Assembly: GCA_050031985.1 (NCBI GenBank)
Contig: JBNAIG010000022.1
Location: forward strand, 61,405 to 125,404
DNA: 64,000 nt
Origin: SZUA-368 sp028533045
GTDB taxonomy: Bacteria; Spirochaetota; Spirochaetia; DSM-2461
Direction of reading: 5' to 3'
Position 1 is the stretch's first letter. Each line of letters begins with the position of its first letter. The notes under the pieces are model-generated. The model made no database searches. It had not been told where the DNA came from and saw only the letters and a program-made list of their open reading frames with translations. Below, in pieces: positions 34,055 through 41,580 of the stretch. Position numbers and translations under genes: made by a program.

Positions 34055-35574
34055 TAGCCTCTCTCCCGCAGGAGTTCTTCCAGAACAGCCTGTTCGTTCC
34101 AGGGATGGGGGCCGTCGGAATAGATGATAGACGATTCATGCCCCTTACCCAGGGCGACAACCAGGTCCCCTTCTTCGGCCATATCAAGGGCTTTTTTTAG
34201 GGCCTTTCTCCGGTCGGGAATAAGGAAAAGCGATTCGTCACGCACCTTGTCGTTAACGCCAAAGGCAATATCTTCCAAAATAGCCATGGGATCTTCCAGG
34301 CGGGGATCTTCGTCGGTAAGAATGAGAATTTCCCCGTAGTCGGCGGCGATTTCACCCTGGTCGCTTCTTTTCTCCACATCCCTTTCACCGGCCGAACCAA
34401 AGACAACAATCATCTTTCCTTCGGTCAAAGCTTTTAGGGCGGGAAGAACCTTCTCAAAGGAACCGGGGGAGTGGGCGTAATCCACAACCACATCAAAGGG
34501 CTGCTTACCGGCCACTCGGGTCATTCGGCCCTTAACCCCCTTAAGCTTGGGAACATGAGGGACCAAATCCATGGTATCGATTCCCAGAACCTCCGCAGAA
34601 ACGGTCATGGCGGCCAAAAGGTTTTCCACATTCACCAGGGCGGGAATATTCAGGGTTAACTCTTTCTTTTCACCGGGAGTATGAAGCAGGAAGGTAGTTC
34701 CGTCCACACCGGCGTCAAAACTGTCCGCATAGAGGTCGGCTTCCTTGTTCTTCATGCTGTACAGGTAAATAGGAACTTCCCCGGCCGCTTCAATAAAGAA
34801 ATCCGCCGAAGGATCGTCCCGATTGACCACACCAAAGAAGAGCTCTTCATCGGTAAAACGATCGGAAAGCATACGAAAAAGCTGGCACTTGTCCTCGCGG
34901 TACTGTTCAAAGGTACCGTGGAACTCCAGATGTTCGTGGGTCAGGTTGGTAAAAACGGCGGCGTCGAATTCCACATCACCCAGGCGGTTGTTTTTGGGGC
35001 TCAGACCATGGCTTGTCGCTTCAATTACGGCATATTCCATCTCCTTGTCCACCATATCCCGCATGAGTCTCTGAATCTCGGGAGCCTCCGGAGTAGACTG
35101 ACGAAAAGGATTACTAACCTCTTCATCGCCCGCCTTATAGCTTACGGTAGAGAGGTAACCGCATTTTTCGCCTTCCATCTCTATCAGCTGCTGGATAAAA
35201 GAAACGGTGGTACTCTTACCATCGGTCCCGGTTACACCAATAACGGTCATTTCCTTACTGGGATAATCATAAAAGGCGGCGGAAAAAGGAGATAGAGCCT
35301 TACGGGTATCCTTTACCCGAATGTAATAGGGTCCCGGCTTCCGCTCCATTTTTTCGTCGCTGTAAACAACAACGGAGGCCCCCAGTTCAATGGCCTCGTC
35401 CAGGTAGTCGTGACCGTCCACATGAACCCCTTTGAGGGCAAAAAAGGCAAAGTCCTTGTCCACATGGCGGCTGTCGTACACGATCCCCTTTATTTCAGGA
35501 TCGCCCGTTCCCAGGATATCGAGTATCTCGATGCTGTCCTGAAGTTGGGAAATCTTTTTTATTCTTTCACTCAT
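34051..35574 (-). CDS. murE: UDP-MurNAc-L-Ala-D-Glu:diamino acid ligase
   Basis: 507 residues. This Mur ligase adds the third amino acid to the peptidoglycan stem peptide. VTGTDGKSTTVSF near 115 is the ATP loop, ATSHGLSPKNNRLG and FTNLTHEHLEFHGT are family marks, and DYAHSPGSFEKVL begins the C-terminal domain. The specificity loop reads TDEDPRLEDP, not the DNPR of diaminopimelate enzymes, so another diamino acid such as lysine or ornithine (known in spirochaetes) is likely. Leaderless promoter. The next gene overlaps its stop by 4 bp. Confidence 0.93.
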   Translation of the reverse strand: MSERIKKISQLQDSIEILDILGTGDPEIKGIVYDSRHVDKDFAFFALKGVHVDGHDYLDEAIELGASVVVYSDEKMERKPGPYYIRVKDTRKALSPFSAAFYDYPSKEMTVIGVTGTDGKSTTVSFIQQLIEMEGEKCGYLSTVSYKAGDEEVSNPFRQSTPEAPEIQRLMRDMVDKEMEYAVIEATSHGLSPKNNRLGDVEFDAAVFTNLTHEHLEFHGTFEQYREDKCQLFRMLSDRFTDEELFFGVVNRDDPSADFFIEAAGEVPIYLYSMKNKEADLYADSFDAGVDGTTFLLHTPGEKKELTLNIPALVNVENLLAAMTVSAEVLGIDTMDLVPHVPKLKGVKGRMTRVAGKQPFDVVVDYAHSPGSFEKVLPALKALTEGKMIVVFGSAGERDVEKRSDQGEIAADYGEILILTDEDPRLEDPMAILEDIAFGVNDKVRDESLFLIPDRRKALKKALDMAEEGDLVVALGKGHESSIIYSDGPHPWNEQAVLEELLRERGY

Positions 35575-35580
35575 ACCTTA

Positions 35581-35609
35581 TTCTTACCATGAAATCGGCT
35601 CGCCGTCAA
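35581..35609 (-). promoter_or_regulatory. leaderless promoter of murE
   Basis: On the minus strand TTGACG (35609-35604), 17 bp, TAAGAA (35586-35581), six bases, ATG at 35574. Confidence 0.55.
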
Positions 35610-35615
35610 ATATGA

Positions 35616-35709
35616 ATATGACAGGGGAGGGCTGCCCCTGCGGGGCACCGGGCCGCCGCTTGTACTCCTCGGGCAGAGCCCTGCGGGGTGGCCGCTCTGT
35701 CCCTGCCCT
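35616..35709. repeat. GC-rich structured intergenic island C
   Basis: Lies between the divergent murE and 35749 promoters. TGCCCC-TGC-GGGGCA and GGGC-AGA-GCCC are clear hairpins, and GGGGCACCGGGCCGC and GGGGTGGCCGC repeat in direct orientation. No coding frame. Its right end touches the -35 box of the next promoter. Confidence 0.4.
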
Positions 35710-35738
35710 TTGACACAATCCCCCGTGAAGACTAGAAT
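35710..35738 (+). promoter_or_regulatory. leaderless promoter of the 35749 lipoprotein
   Basis: TTGACA (35710-35715), 17 bp, TAGAAT (35733-35738), ten bases, ATG at 35749. The TTG of the -35 box is in frame with the gene and could be mistaken for its start. Confidence 0.6.
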
Positions 35739-35748
35739 AATTCCGATT

Positions 35749-36927
35749 ATGGATGATTTCTTCCCCAAGGGCTCACGACTCGTTCGTTCCCTCCTTTTAC
35801 TTCTAATTCCGCTCCTTTTCTCTTCCTGCGGTAAAAACGACTTCACCACCCTGGCCCGAAAGGACCTTTTTTCACTCCACCCGGGAGTTATGCCCGACGA
35901 GCTGGACTACTACCTGAGGGACGATCACTTCCTCTCCGGTCGGAGCGATCTCTTCATGAAGGACGGACTTTTTTACATTAGCTCCTCTTCCATGAGCAAA
36001 ATCATGGGGTTCAATTCCTACGGGGACCTGCTCTTCCTTCTTATGGACGAAAGCAAAAACCCCCCTCCGGAAATGGGAGAAGGAAACAAAAGCTCAAACA
36101 AGCGCTACGCCTCCTGGCCCTTTAAAGAGATAGGCCAAATCGCCATGAACGGGGATATCCTTCTGGTAGAAGATCAGGTAACCGAAGACAAACGGGTCTT
36201 TGACAACGCCCTGGACACTCTTTGCTCCCGCATTATCCTTCGCTTTGACCGGGAGGGAAATTACCTGAACTTTCTGGGCAAAGAGGGTATCGGAGGCTCG
36301 CCCTTTCCCTTCATAAGCGATATTCGCTGCAGGAAAAACGGGGACTTCCTTGTCATCTGCCAGGTCAGCCTGGGTCAACAGATATTCTGGTACTCCCCCG
36401 AGGGAGAACTGCTCTACCACATCATCATCAACAACGACAACCTTCCTCTTTTTGAGGAGGATTACTGGGGTTCTCTGGTCAAACTGACCTGCCACCCGGA
36501 AGAGTACAAACTCTACCTTTTAACCGATTATTACCCCCTGGACATGGAATCGGCCGGGAAAGGGTCCGAACGGCGTCTCTATACCCTGAATCTGGCTGAT
36601 AAACAGTATGACAAAGGCGTTAAGATCCCCGAGCTGACCCAGCGGGAAGAGGGACGGGAACTCAAATACATCTACGACCTTTTGGGAACCACCGAAGAGG
36701 GGACCCACCTCCTCCTGGCCAAAACGGGGGGAACGAGTAACTCCCTCATAGCCATAAACGAAGAGGGGAAAACCCTTTTCTCCCGCCGGATGGAGCTCTT
36801 TGACCAGCCGGAAATATTTTCCACATGGTTTCTCTCGGACGACGGAATGCTCATGGCCCTGACTCTCCTTGATTCGGAAGCCCCCGTTTCCTGGTGGAGA
36901 AGTGATAAACTTCTAAACAGAGAGTAG
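35749..36927 (+). CDS. lipoprotein resembling the spirochaete LIC_12708 family
   Basis: 392 residues. After a basic start, LLLLLIPLLFSSCGKND gives a lipobox with Cys about 27. The mature part is rich in short beta-strands with repeating aromatic turns (GLFYISSSSMSKIMGFNSYG, FDREGNYLNFLGKEGIGGSP, IFWYSPEGELLYHI), which suggests a beta-propeller. The opening ARKDLFSLHPGVMPDELDYY recalls the LIC_12708 family described in Leptospira and Treponema; this is from memory. It is followed 2 bp later by a small membrane protein gene. Function unknown. Confidence 0.72.
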   Translation: MDDFFPKGSRLVRSLLLLLIPLLFSSCGKNDFTTLARKDLFSLHPGVMPDELDYYLRDDHFLSGRSDLFMKDGLFYISSSSMSKIMGFNSYGDLLFLLMDESKNPPPEMGEGNKSSNKRYASWPFKEIGQIAMNGDILLVEDQVTEDKRVFDNALDTLCSRIILRFDREGNYLNFLGKEGIGGSPFPFISDIRCRKNGDFLVICQVSLGQQIFWYSPEGELLYHIIINNDNLPLFEEDYWGSLVKLTCHPEEYKLYLLTDYYPLDMESAGKGSERRLYTLNLADKQYDKGVKIPELTQREEGRELKYIYDLLGTTEEGTHLLLAKTGGTSNSLIAINEEGKTLFSRRMELFDQPEIFSTWFLSDDGMLMALTLLDSEAPVSWWRSDKLLNRE

Positions 36928-36929
36928 CC

Positions 36930-37496
36930 GTGAAAGGCCGGAAACGTCCCGACCCCATTGAGGAGTACCTTAAAGCGGAGGGCTTCTTCTATAAGGAAAA
37001 AGCCCGCAGGGAAGAGGAAAAAGGCCGGGGGCGCATCCCCAAAAAGACAGTCAAATATGACAGAAAAGCCCGAAACCGGCGTATCGTCTACATGGACTTG
37101 ATAATAATCCTCATCATGATGGGGGTGATTATTCCCTTTGCCCAGAATTTCCTGAATGTCAAAAAAGAGGACTACTACGGCTACAAGCTCGACTGGGACT
37201 ACAACTTTGGAAAAGACAGGGTTTACCATAGCCTTACCATAGAAGCCCCCCCTCTGGAAGAGGAGGACCATCCCACGATCATAGAAGTCCGCTTCATGGC
37301 CACCGGCGGGGAAGAAATAGTCATTTCAGACCTTCTCCCCTCCCCCGGCCAAACCCGGGAGATTACCGGAGAGATCCCCCTGGAAGAGCTGCCCGACTAC
37401 GTGAGCTGCACCGCCCGCCTGGGAGACATGGAGAGATCCTGGAAGGTTTACACCGGAAAAGTGCGCTACCTGCCCCGTCTTAAACGCCCCGACTAG
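36930..37496 (+). CDS. uncharacterised single-span membrane protein
   Basis: 188 residues from a GTG at 36930, two bases after the preceding stop. A basic cytoplasmic segment (about 1-50) is followed by one helix (LIIILIMMGVIIPFAQNFL, about 55-73) and a beta-rich extracytoplasmic domain (IIEVRFMATGGEEIVISDLL and following). Family not recognised. It is co-transcribed with the LIC_12708-like lipoprotein, so the pair may act together at the envelope. Confidence 0.65.
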   Translation: MKGRKRPDPIEEYLKAEGFFYKEKARREEEKGRGRIPKKTVKYDRKARNRRIVYMDLIIILIMMGVIIPFAQNFLNVKKEDYYGYKLDWDYNFGKDRVYHSLTIEAPPLEEEDHPTIIEVRFMATGGEEIVISDLLPSPGQTREITGEIPLEELPDYVSCTARLGDMERSWKVYTGKVRYLPRLKRPD

Positions 37497-37516
37497 TCCT
37501 ACAAAAAAACTATCTC

Positions 37517-37545
37517 TTGTTTGCCCGGCTCTTATTGTTTATAGT
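37517..37545 (+). promoter_or_regulatory. leaderless promoter of the Lon-like protease
   Basis: TTGTTT (37517-37522), 17 bp, TATAGT (37540-37545), seven bases, ATG at 37553. The in-frame TTG at 37517 is part of the -35 box. Confidence 0.5.
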
Positions 37546-37552
37546 AAATTCC

Positions 37553-39958
37553 ATGAAACAGCATAACGAACTTAAACCGGAAGATTTAAAAATCAACATA
37601 GACCTATCCGAAGAAATATCCAAAGACTATAGCGAAAACAGCTGGGGCGTAATTGGACAGCCCCGCGCCGTACAGGCCCTGGAGATGGGCCTTTCCATCA
37701 ATGCCAAGGGCTACAATATCTTCGTAACCGGAGAGAGCGGAACCGGCCGATACACGGCGGTAAGCGAGATTCTCAAGAAATTCAAAGAAAAAAAGGTTCC
37801 TCTGGAAGATGTGGCCTACGTGTTCAACTTCGAGAAGCCGGAAAATCCCCGGGTCATCTATTTCCCCGAAGGGGAGGCCCGCCGATTCAGGACCACCCTG
37901 GACGATTTAATCGATAAGATGAAGCAGATTATCGGAGAGAAACTTAAAAGTCAGGCCTACACGGAAAAACGGGACAACCTGATTTCGGAAACGGAGAAAA
38001 ACGAGAACCGGCAGCTCCGGGAATTCGAAGAGCAGTTGACCGAGGCCGACTTCTGCACCATTCAGCTGGGCGATGAAGAGAACGGAGACGAGCTGGCCGC
38101 CGACCTTGTACCGGTTCACGGCGGGGAGCCTCTGAGCTTTGACGAGCTCCACGACCTCATAGATAAAGAACCGGAAGAGGGGGGCGAGGTCGTAACCGAG
38201 GAGTACTGGACCAGCAAGCGGGAAGAGTATTTTGGCCTGGTAGATCAGATGAAGGGGCTCTACGAATCGTTACAGAAAGCCCGGCGCACCCTTCAGGAAA
38301 ACCTGGAAGAGCTTCAGTCCGAACTCATCGGCCCCGCCCTCAAGCACGAAATCGACATGATTCGCCTGGAGTGGAAGGACGAGCAGTATATAACCTACTT
38401 TAACGGCCTGGAAAAGGATATTCTGGCTAACCTGGATATCTTTGAACTGGACGAAGAGGACGACGAAGAAGAGCTGGAAGAGGAACTCCGCCGCTACGGG
38501 ATTAACATCATTGTAGATAACAGCGGGGCCACGGAGCGGCCGGTAATTCGGGAGACAAATCCCACCAAGGCGAACCTTCTGGGGACCATTGAGGCGCGTA
38601 CGGAGATTTCCGGCGATACGAAGACCAACTTTACCATGATACGGGCGGGCTCCCTGCTCAAAGCGGCCGGAGGGGTACTGATTTTACGGGCGGACGACCT
38701 GATTCAGCATGATAATATCTGGACCGAACTCAAGCGGGTGATAGATACGGGCCAGGTGGAACTGGAACTTCCCCCCACCCCTCTGGGGCCTCCCACAGCG
38801 GGGATGAAGCCGGAACCGGTCCGATTCAACACAAAAATCATCATGATAGGCCAGGAAAGGCTCTACGATATCCTCTCTGCGGTGGACGGGGACCTTCGCA
38901 AATACTTTAAGATTCCCGCCGAGTTCAACTCCTGGATGACCCGCTCCGACGAAACGACCCGGGAGTATGTGCGCTTTATCCGCTCCTTTATCGAAAAATA
39001 CTCCCTTAAAGAGGTGACCCTGGACGGGCTGGAAGAGATTATCCGCTACGGCGTGGTTCTCTCCGAAAGAAAGGACCAGCTCTCCACCCGCTTCTCCCTT
39101 ATCTCCGACCTGATTCGCGAGTCCGACTACTGGGCCGGTCAGGCGGACAAAGAGAAAATAGACAGCAAAGCGGTTCAGCGGGCCATGGAGTGCCGCCAGT
39201 ACCTCTACGACCTACCGGAAGAAACCATGCTGGAGCAGGTGGAAAAGGGAAGCCTTCTTATTAATGTGGAAGGGAGCGAAACCGGTTCCGTTAACGGCCT
39301 GGCCGTACTGGAGAGGGGAAACTTCTTCTCCTTTGGCTGCACCATGAAGATTACCGCCACCGTGGGAGCCGGTAAGGAAGGAATTATTAACATTGAGCGG
39401 GAAGCGGGCCTTTCCGGAGATATCCACAGTAAGGGTATCCTGATTCTCGAAGGCTATCTGCGCAACCGTTACGCCCGTAATCTGCCCCTGTCACTCTATG
39501 CGGGAATCTGCGTGGAGCAAAACTACTACGAAATAGAGGGGGATTCGGCCTCTTCCACGGAGCTCTACGCCCTTTTGAGCGCCATTGCCGGAGTGCCCCT
39601 GAGACAGGACCTGGCCGTGACAGGTTCGGTAAATCAGTTTGGTATTATTCAGCCTGTGGGCGGCGTTACGGAAAAGGTGGAAGGCTTCTTCCGCATCTGC
39701 TGTATGAAGGGCCTCACCGGGGAGCAGGGAGTCATCCTCCCCAAGCAGAACATAGAAAATCTGCTTCCCTCACGAGAACTGATACAGGCCATTGAACGGG
39801 GAGTTTTCCACATCTATCCGGTCTCTACCATAGATGAGGGAATGGAGATCCTCACCGGCTATTCCGCAGGCTCTCCCGACTTCAACAAGAGAAAAAATCG
39901 GGGAACCCTATACGAAATGATTCGGGAAGAGCTTGTGCATTTGAACAAAATTTCCTAA
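37553..39958 (+). CDS. Lon-related ATP-dependent protease (AAA_32/S16)
   Basis: 801 residues. The N-terminal AAA part has a P-loop reading VTGESGTGRYTAV, with Arg in place of the usual Lys; a long acidic coiled insert follows (about 130-310); the second ATPase segment contains GGVLILRADDL (Walker B region). The C-terminal S16 protease domain has Ser in GDSASSTELYALL near 668 and Lys in GGVTEKVEGFF near 710, the Lon dyad. It is like the E. coli YcbZ/LonB-like group rather than classic Lon, which has an N-terminal LAN domain. It should degrade cytoplasmic proteins. Monocistronic and leaderless. Confidence 0.9.
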   Translation: MKQHNELKPEDLKINIDLSEEISKDYSENSWGVIGQPRAVQALEMGLSINAKGYNIFVTGESGTGRYTAVSEILKKFKEKKVPLEDVAYVFNFEKPENPRVIYFPEGEARRFRTTLDDLIDKMKQIIGEKLKSQAYTEKRDNLISETEKNENRQLREFEEQLTEADFCTIQLGDEENGDELAADLVPVHGGEPLSFDELHDLIDKEPEEGGEVVTEEYWTSKREEYFGLVDQMKGLYESLQKARRTLQENLEELQSELIGPALKHEIDMIRLEWKDEQYITYFNGLEKDILANLDIFELDEEDDEEELEEELRRYGINIIVDNSGATERPVIRETNPTKANLLGTIEARTEISGDTKTNFTMIRAGSLLKAAGGVLILRADDLIQHDNIWTELKRVIDTGQVELELPPTPLGPPTAGMKPEPVRFNTKIIMIGQERLYDILSAVDGDLRKYFKIPAEFNSWMTRSDETTREYVRFIRSFIEKYSLKEVTLDGLEEIIRYGVVLSERKDQLSTRFSLISDLIRESDYWAGQADKEKIDSKAVQRAMECRQYLYDLPEETMLEQVEKGSLLINVEGSETGSVNGLAVLERGNFFSFGCTMKITATVGAGKEGIINIEREAGLSGDIHSKGILILEGYLRNRYARNLPLSLYAGICVEQNYYEIEGDSASSTELYALLSAIAGVPLRQDLAVTGSVNQFGIIQPVGGVTEKVEGFFRICCMKGLTGEQGVILPKQNIENLLPSRELIQAIERGVFHIYPVSTIDEGMEILTGYSAGSPDFNKRKNRGTLYEMIREELVHLNKIS

Positions 39959-40037
39959 GGGCTTTTTTTCTCTTTAAATTTGAGATAGAATATACTATTA
40001 TTATTTTATTAGTATTGTATAAAGTTCGGAGACTCTC

Positions 40038-41519
40038 ATGGCATCAGCTCAATTACAGGAGAAGGTTAAAAAGGCGATTCGTCTCTCTTTTCCTCTTACC
40101 ATAACCTCATATAAGCTCCCCCGGGAAACGGAGGAGCAACTGGAAGACATTCTGGGAATGTACCTTAAGGAACTGGGGTTGGATACCTATAAGGATCCCC
40201 TGGCCTACTGTATGAAAGAGTTGGCCGTTAATGCCAAGAAAGCCAACACCAAACGGGTTTACTTTGAAGAAAAGGACCTGGATATCGACGACAAGATAGA
40301 TTACAAACGGGGGATGGTCGACTTCAAAGAAGAAACCCTGAGTAATCTGGAACACTTTCTGACCATTCAGAAGGATAAGGGCTTTTATATCAAGTTTACC
40401 TTCATGGTGGCCGGGGGGATGTTCAAGCTGACCATACGGAACAATGTAGAGATAAACCGGACCGAACAGATGCGCGTTTACGACCGCATTGCCCGGGCCC
40501 GAGCCTTTAACTCCCTGGAAGAGGCCTTCGCCGAAGTTCTGGACGACTCGGAAGGAGCCGGTCTGGGGATCGTTATTCTGGTTCTTATGCTTAAGAAAAT
40601 GGGATTTGACGAAGACGCCTTCGAGATTGAAGGAGAAGGGGGCGAAACGGTAGCGTCCCTGCTGATTCCTCTCACAGGAGAACGTTACTCCGCCCTGGAT
40701 ACTCTGGTAGACGAAATTGTTTCCGCCATCGATCAGCTTCCCCAGTTCCCGGAAAACATCACCGAAGTACAGCGACTCATTAACGATCCCGACTCGGAAA
40801 TTGAAGATATCGCCCGGCGGATCAATTCCGACCCGGCCCTGGCGGCGGACCTTCTCAAGACGGTCAACTCCGCCCAGTTCATGCTTCCCAACCGGGTAAG
40901 CAACATCCCCGATGCGGTTATGCTCCTGGGATTCAGGGGTATCAAGAATATGCTCTACTCCTACGGAACGGAAAAAATCCTCAACATAACCGACCACGAA
41001 AGCTATATGTGGGACCATGCCCACCGGGTCGGCTTCTACGCCTATACCCTGGCGCGGAATATCACCAAGAAAAAGGACGTGATAGACGATGCCTACCTGG
41101 GCGGAATTCTTCACGATATCGGGCTCATCGTTCTTCAGGGGCTCAAGCCGGAACTGATTGAACATATCGAATCGTTCTCCATAGATAAAGGCCTGCCCAG
41201 ACAGCTTCTGGAAGATATGGCCGCCGGTTTTAACCACTCCGAAGTGGGGGCCCGGATTGCGGAAAAATGGAATTTCCCCCCCTCCCTGGTAGATGCGATA
41301 AAATATCACCACGTCCCTCTCCAGTGCCGTTCCCAGAATAAGGCTATTGTTTACTGTATCTATCTGGCCAACTGCCTGGCCAATATAGAAAACGGCTCCT
41401 ACTCCTATGAGCAGGTAGAGAAGAAAATCCTTGATCTCTTTAAGATCGGAAGTGAAACTCGGTTTACGGAACTACTCAACCGTCTCTCCTCCGATTACGA
41501 AGCGGAAAGGAAGCTTTAA
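40038..41519 (+). CDS. GHKL ATPase-HDOD fusion signalling protein
   Basis: 493 residues. Residues 50-215 look like a histidine-kinase-type ATPase: an N-box in YCMKELAVNAKKANTKRVYF, and a G-box in DDSEGAGLGIVILVLMLKKM. There is no His phospho-acceptor domain. Residues about 225-440 form an HDOD domain (LPQFPENITEVQRLINDPDS, SDPALAADLLKTVNSAQF, AVMLLGFRGIKNML) with a partial HD-like ILHDIGLIVL. HDOD proteins act in signalling tied to c-di-GMP and RNA or cell-cycle control, without known catalysis. CGGAG precedes the start. The neighbours on both sides are separate units. Confidence 0.83.
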   Translation: MASAQLQEKVKKAIRLSFPLTITSYKLPRETEEQLEDILGMYLKELGLDTYKDPLAYCMKELAVNAKKANTKRVYFEEKDLDIDDKIDYKRGMVDFKEETLSNLEHFLTIQKDKGFYIKFTFMVAGGMFKLTIRNNVEINRTEQMRVYDRIARARAFNSLEEAFAEVLDDSEGAGLGIVILVLMLKKMGFDEDAFEIEGEGGETVASLLIPLTGERYSALDTLVDEIVSAIDQLPQFPENITEVQRLINDPDSEIEDIARRINSDPALAADLLKTVNSAQFMLPNRVSNIPDAVMLLGFRGIKNMLYSYGTEKILNITDHESYMWDHAHRVGFYAYTLARNITKKKDVIDDAYLGGILHDIGLIVLQGLKPELIEHIESFSIDKGLPRQLLEDMAAGFNHSEVGARIAEKWNFPPSLVDAIKYHHVPLQCRSQNKAIVYCIYLANCLANIENGSYSYEQVEKKILDLFKIGSETRFTELLNRLSSDYEAERKL

Positions 41520-41545
41520 AACCGCCTCTTAAGGGGAAATAGTAT

Positions 41546-41574
41546 TTGATAAATTTCCCCTTATGCCTTAAAGT
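41546..41574 (+). promoter_or_regulatory. leaderless promoter with a GTG start
   Basis: TTGATA (41546-41551), 17 bp, TAAAGT (41569-41574), six bases, GTG at 41581. If the RNA starts at this G, it is a leaderless mRNA with GTG, which is rarer than ATG. Confidence 0.55.
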
Positions 41575-41580
41575 TAACCC

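Noticed and set aside
40107..41312. 401-codon open frame on the minus strand
   Set aside because: Antisense to the GHKL-HDOD gene, whose domains are recognisable; the antisense frame has no recognisable domain.
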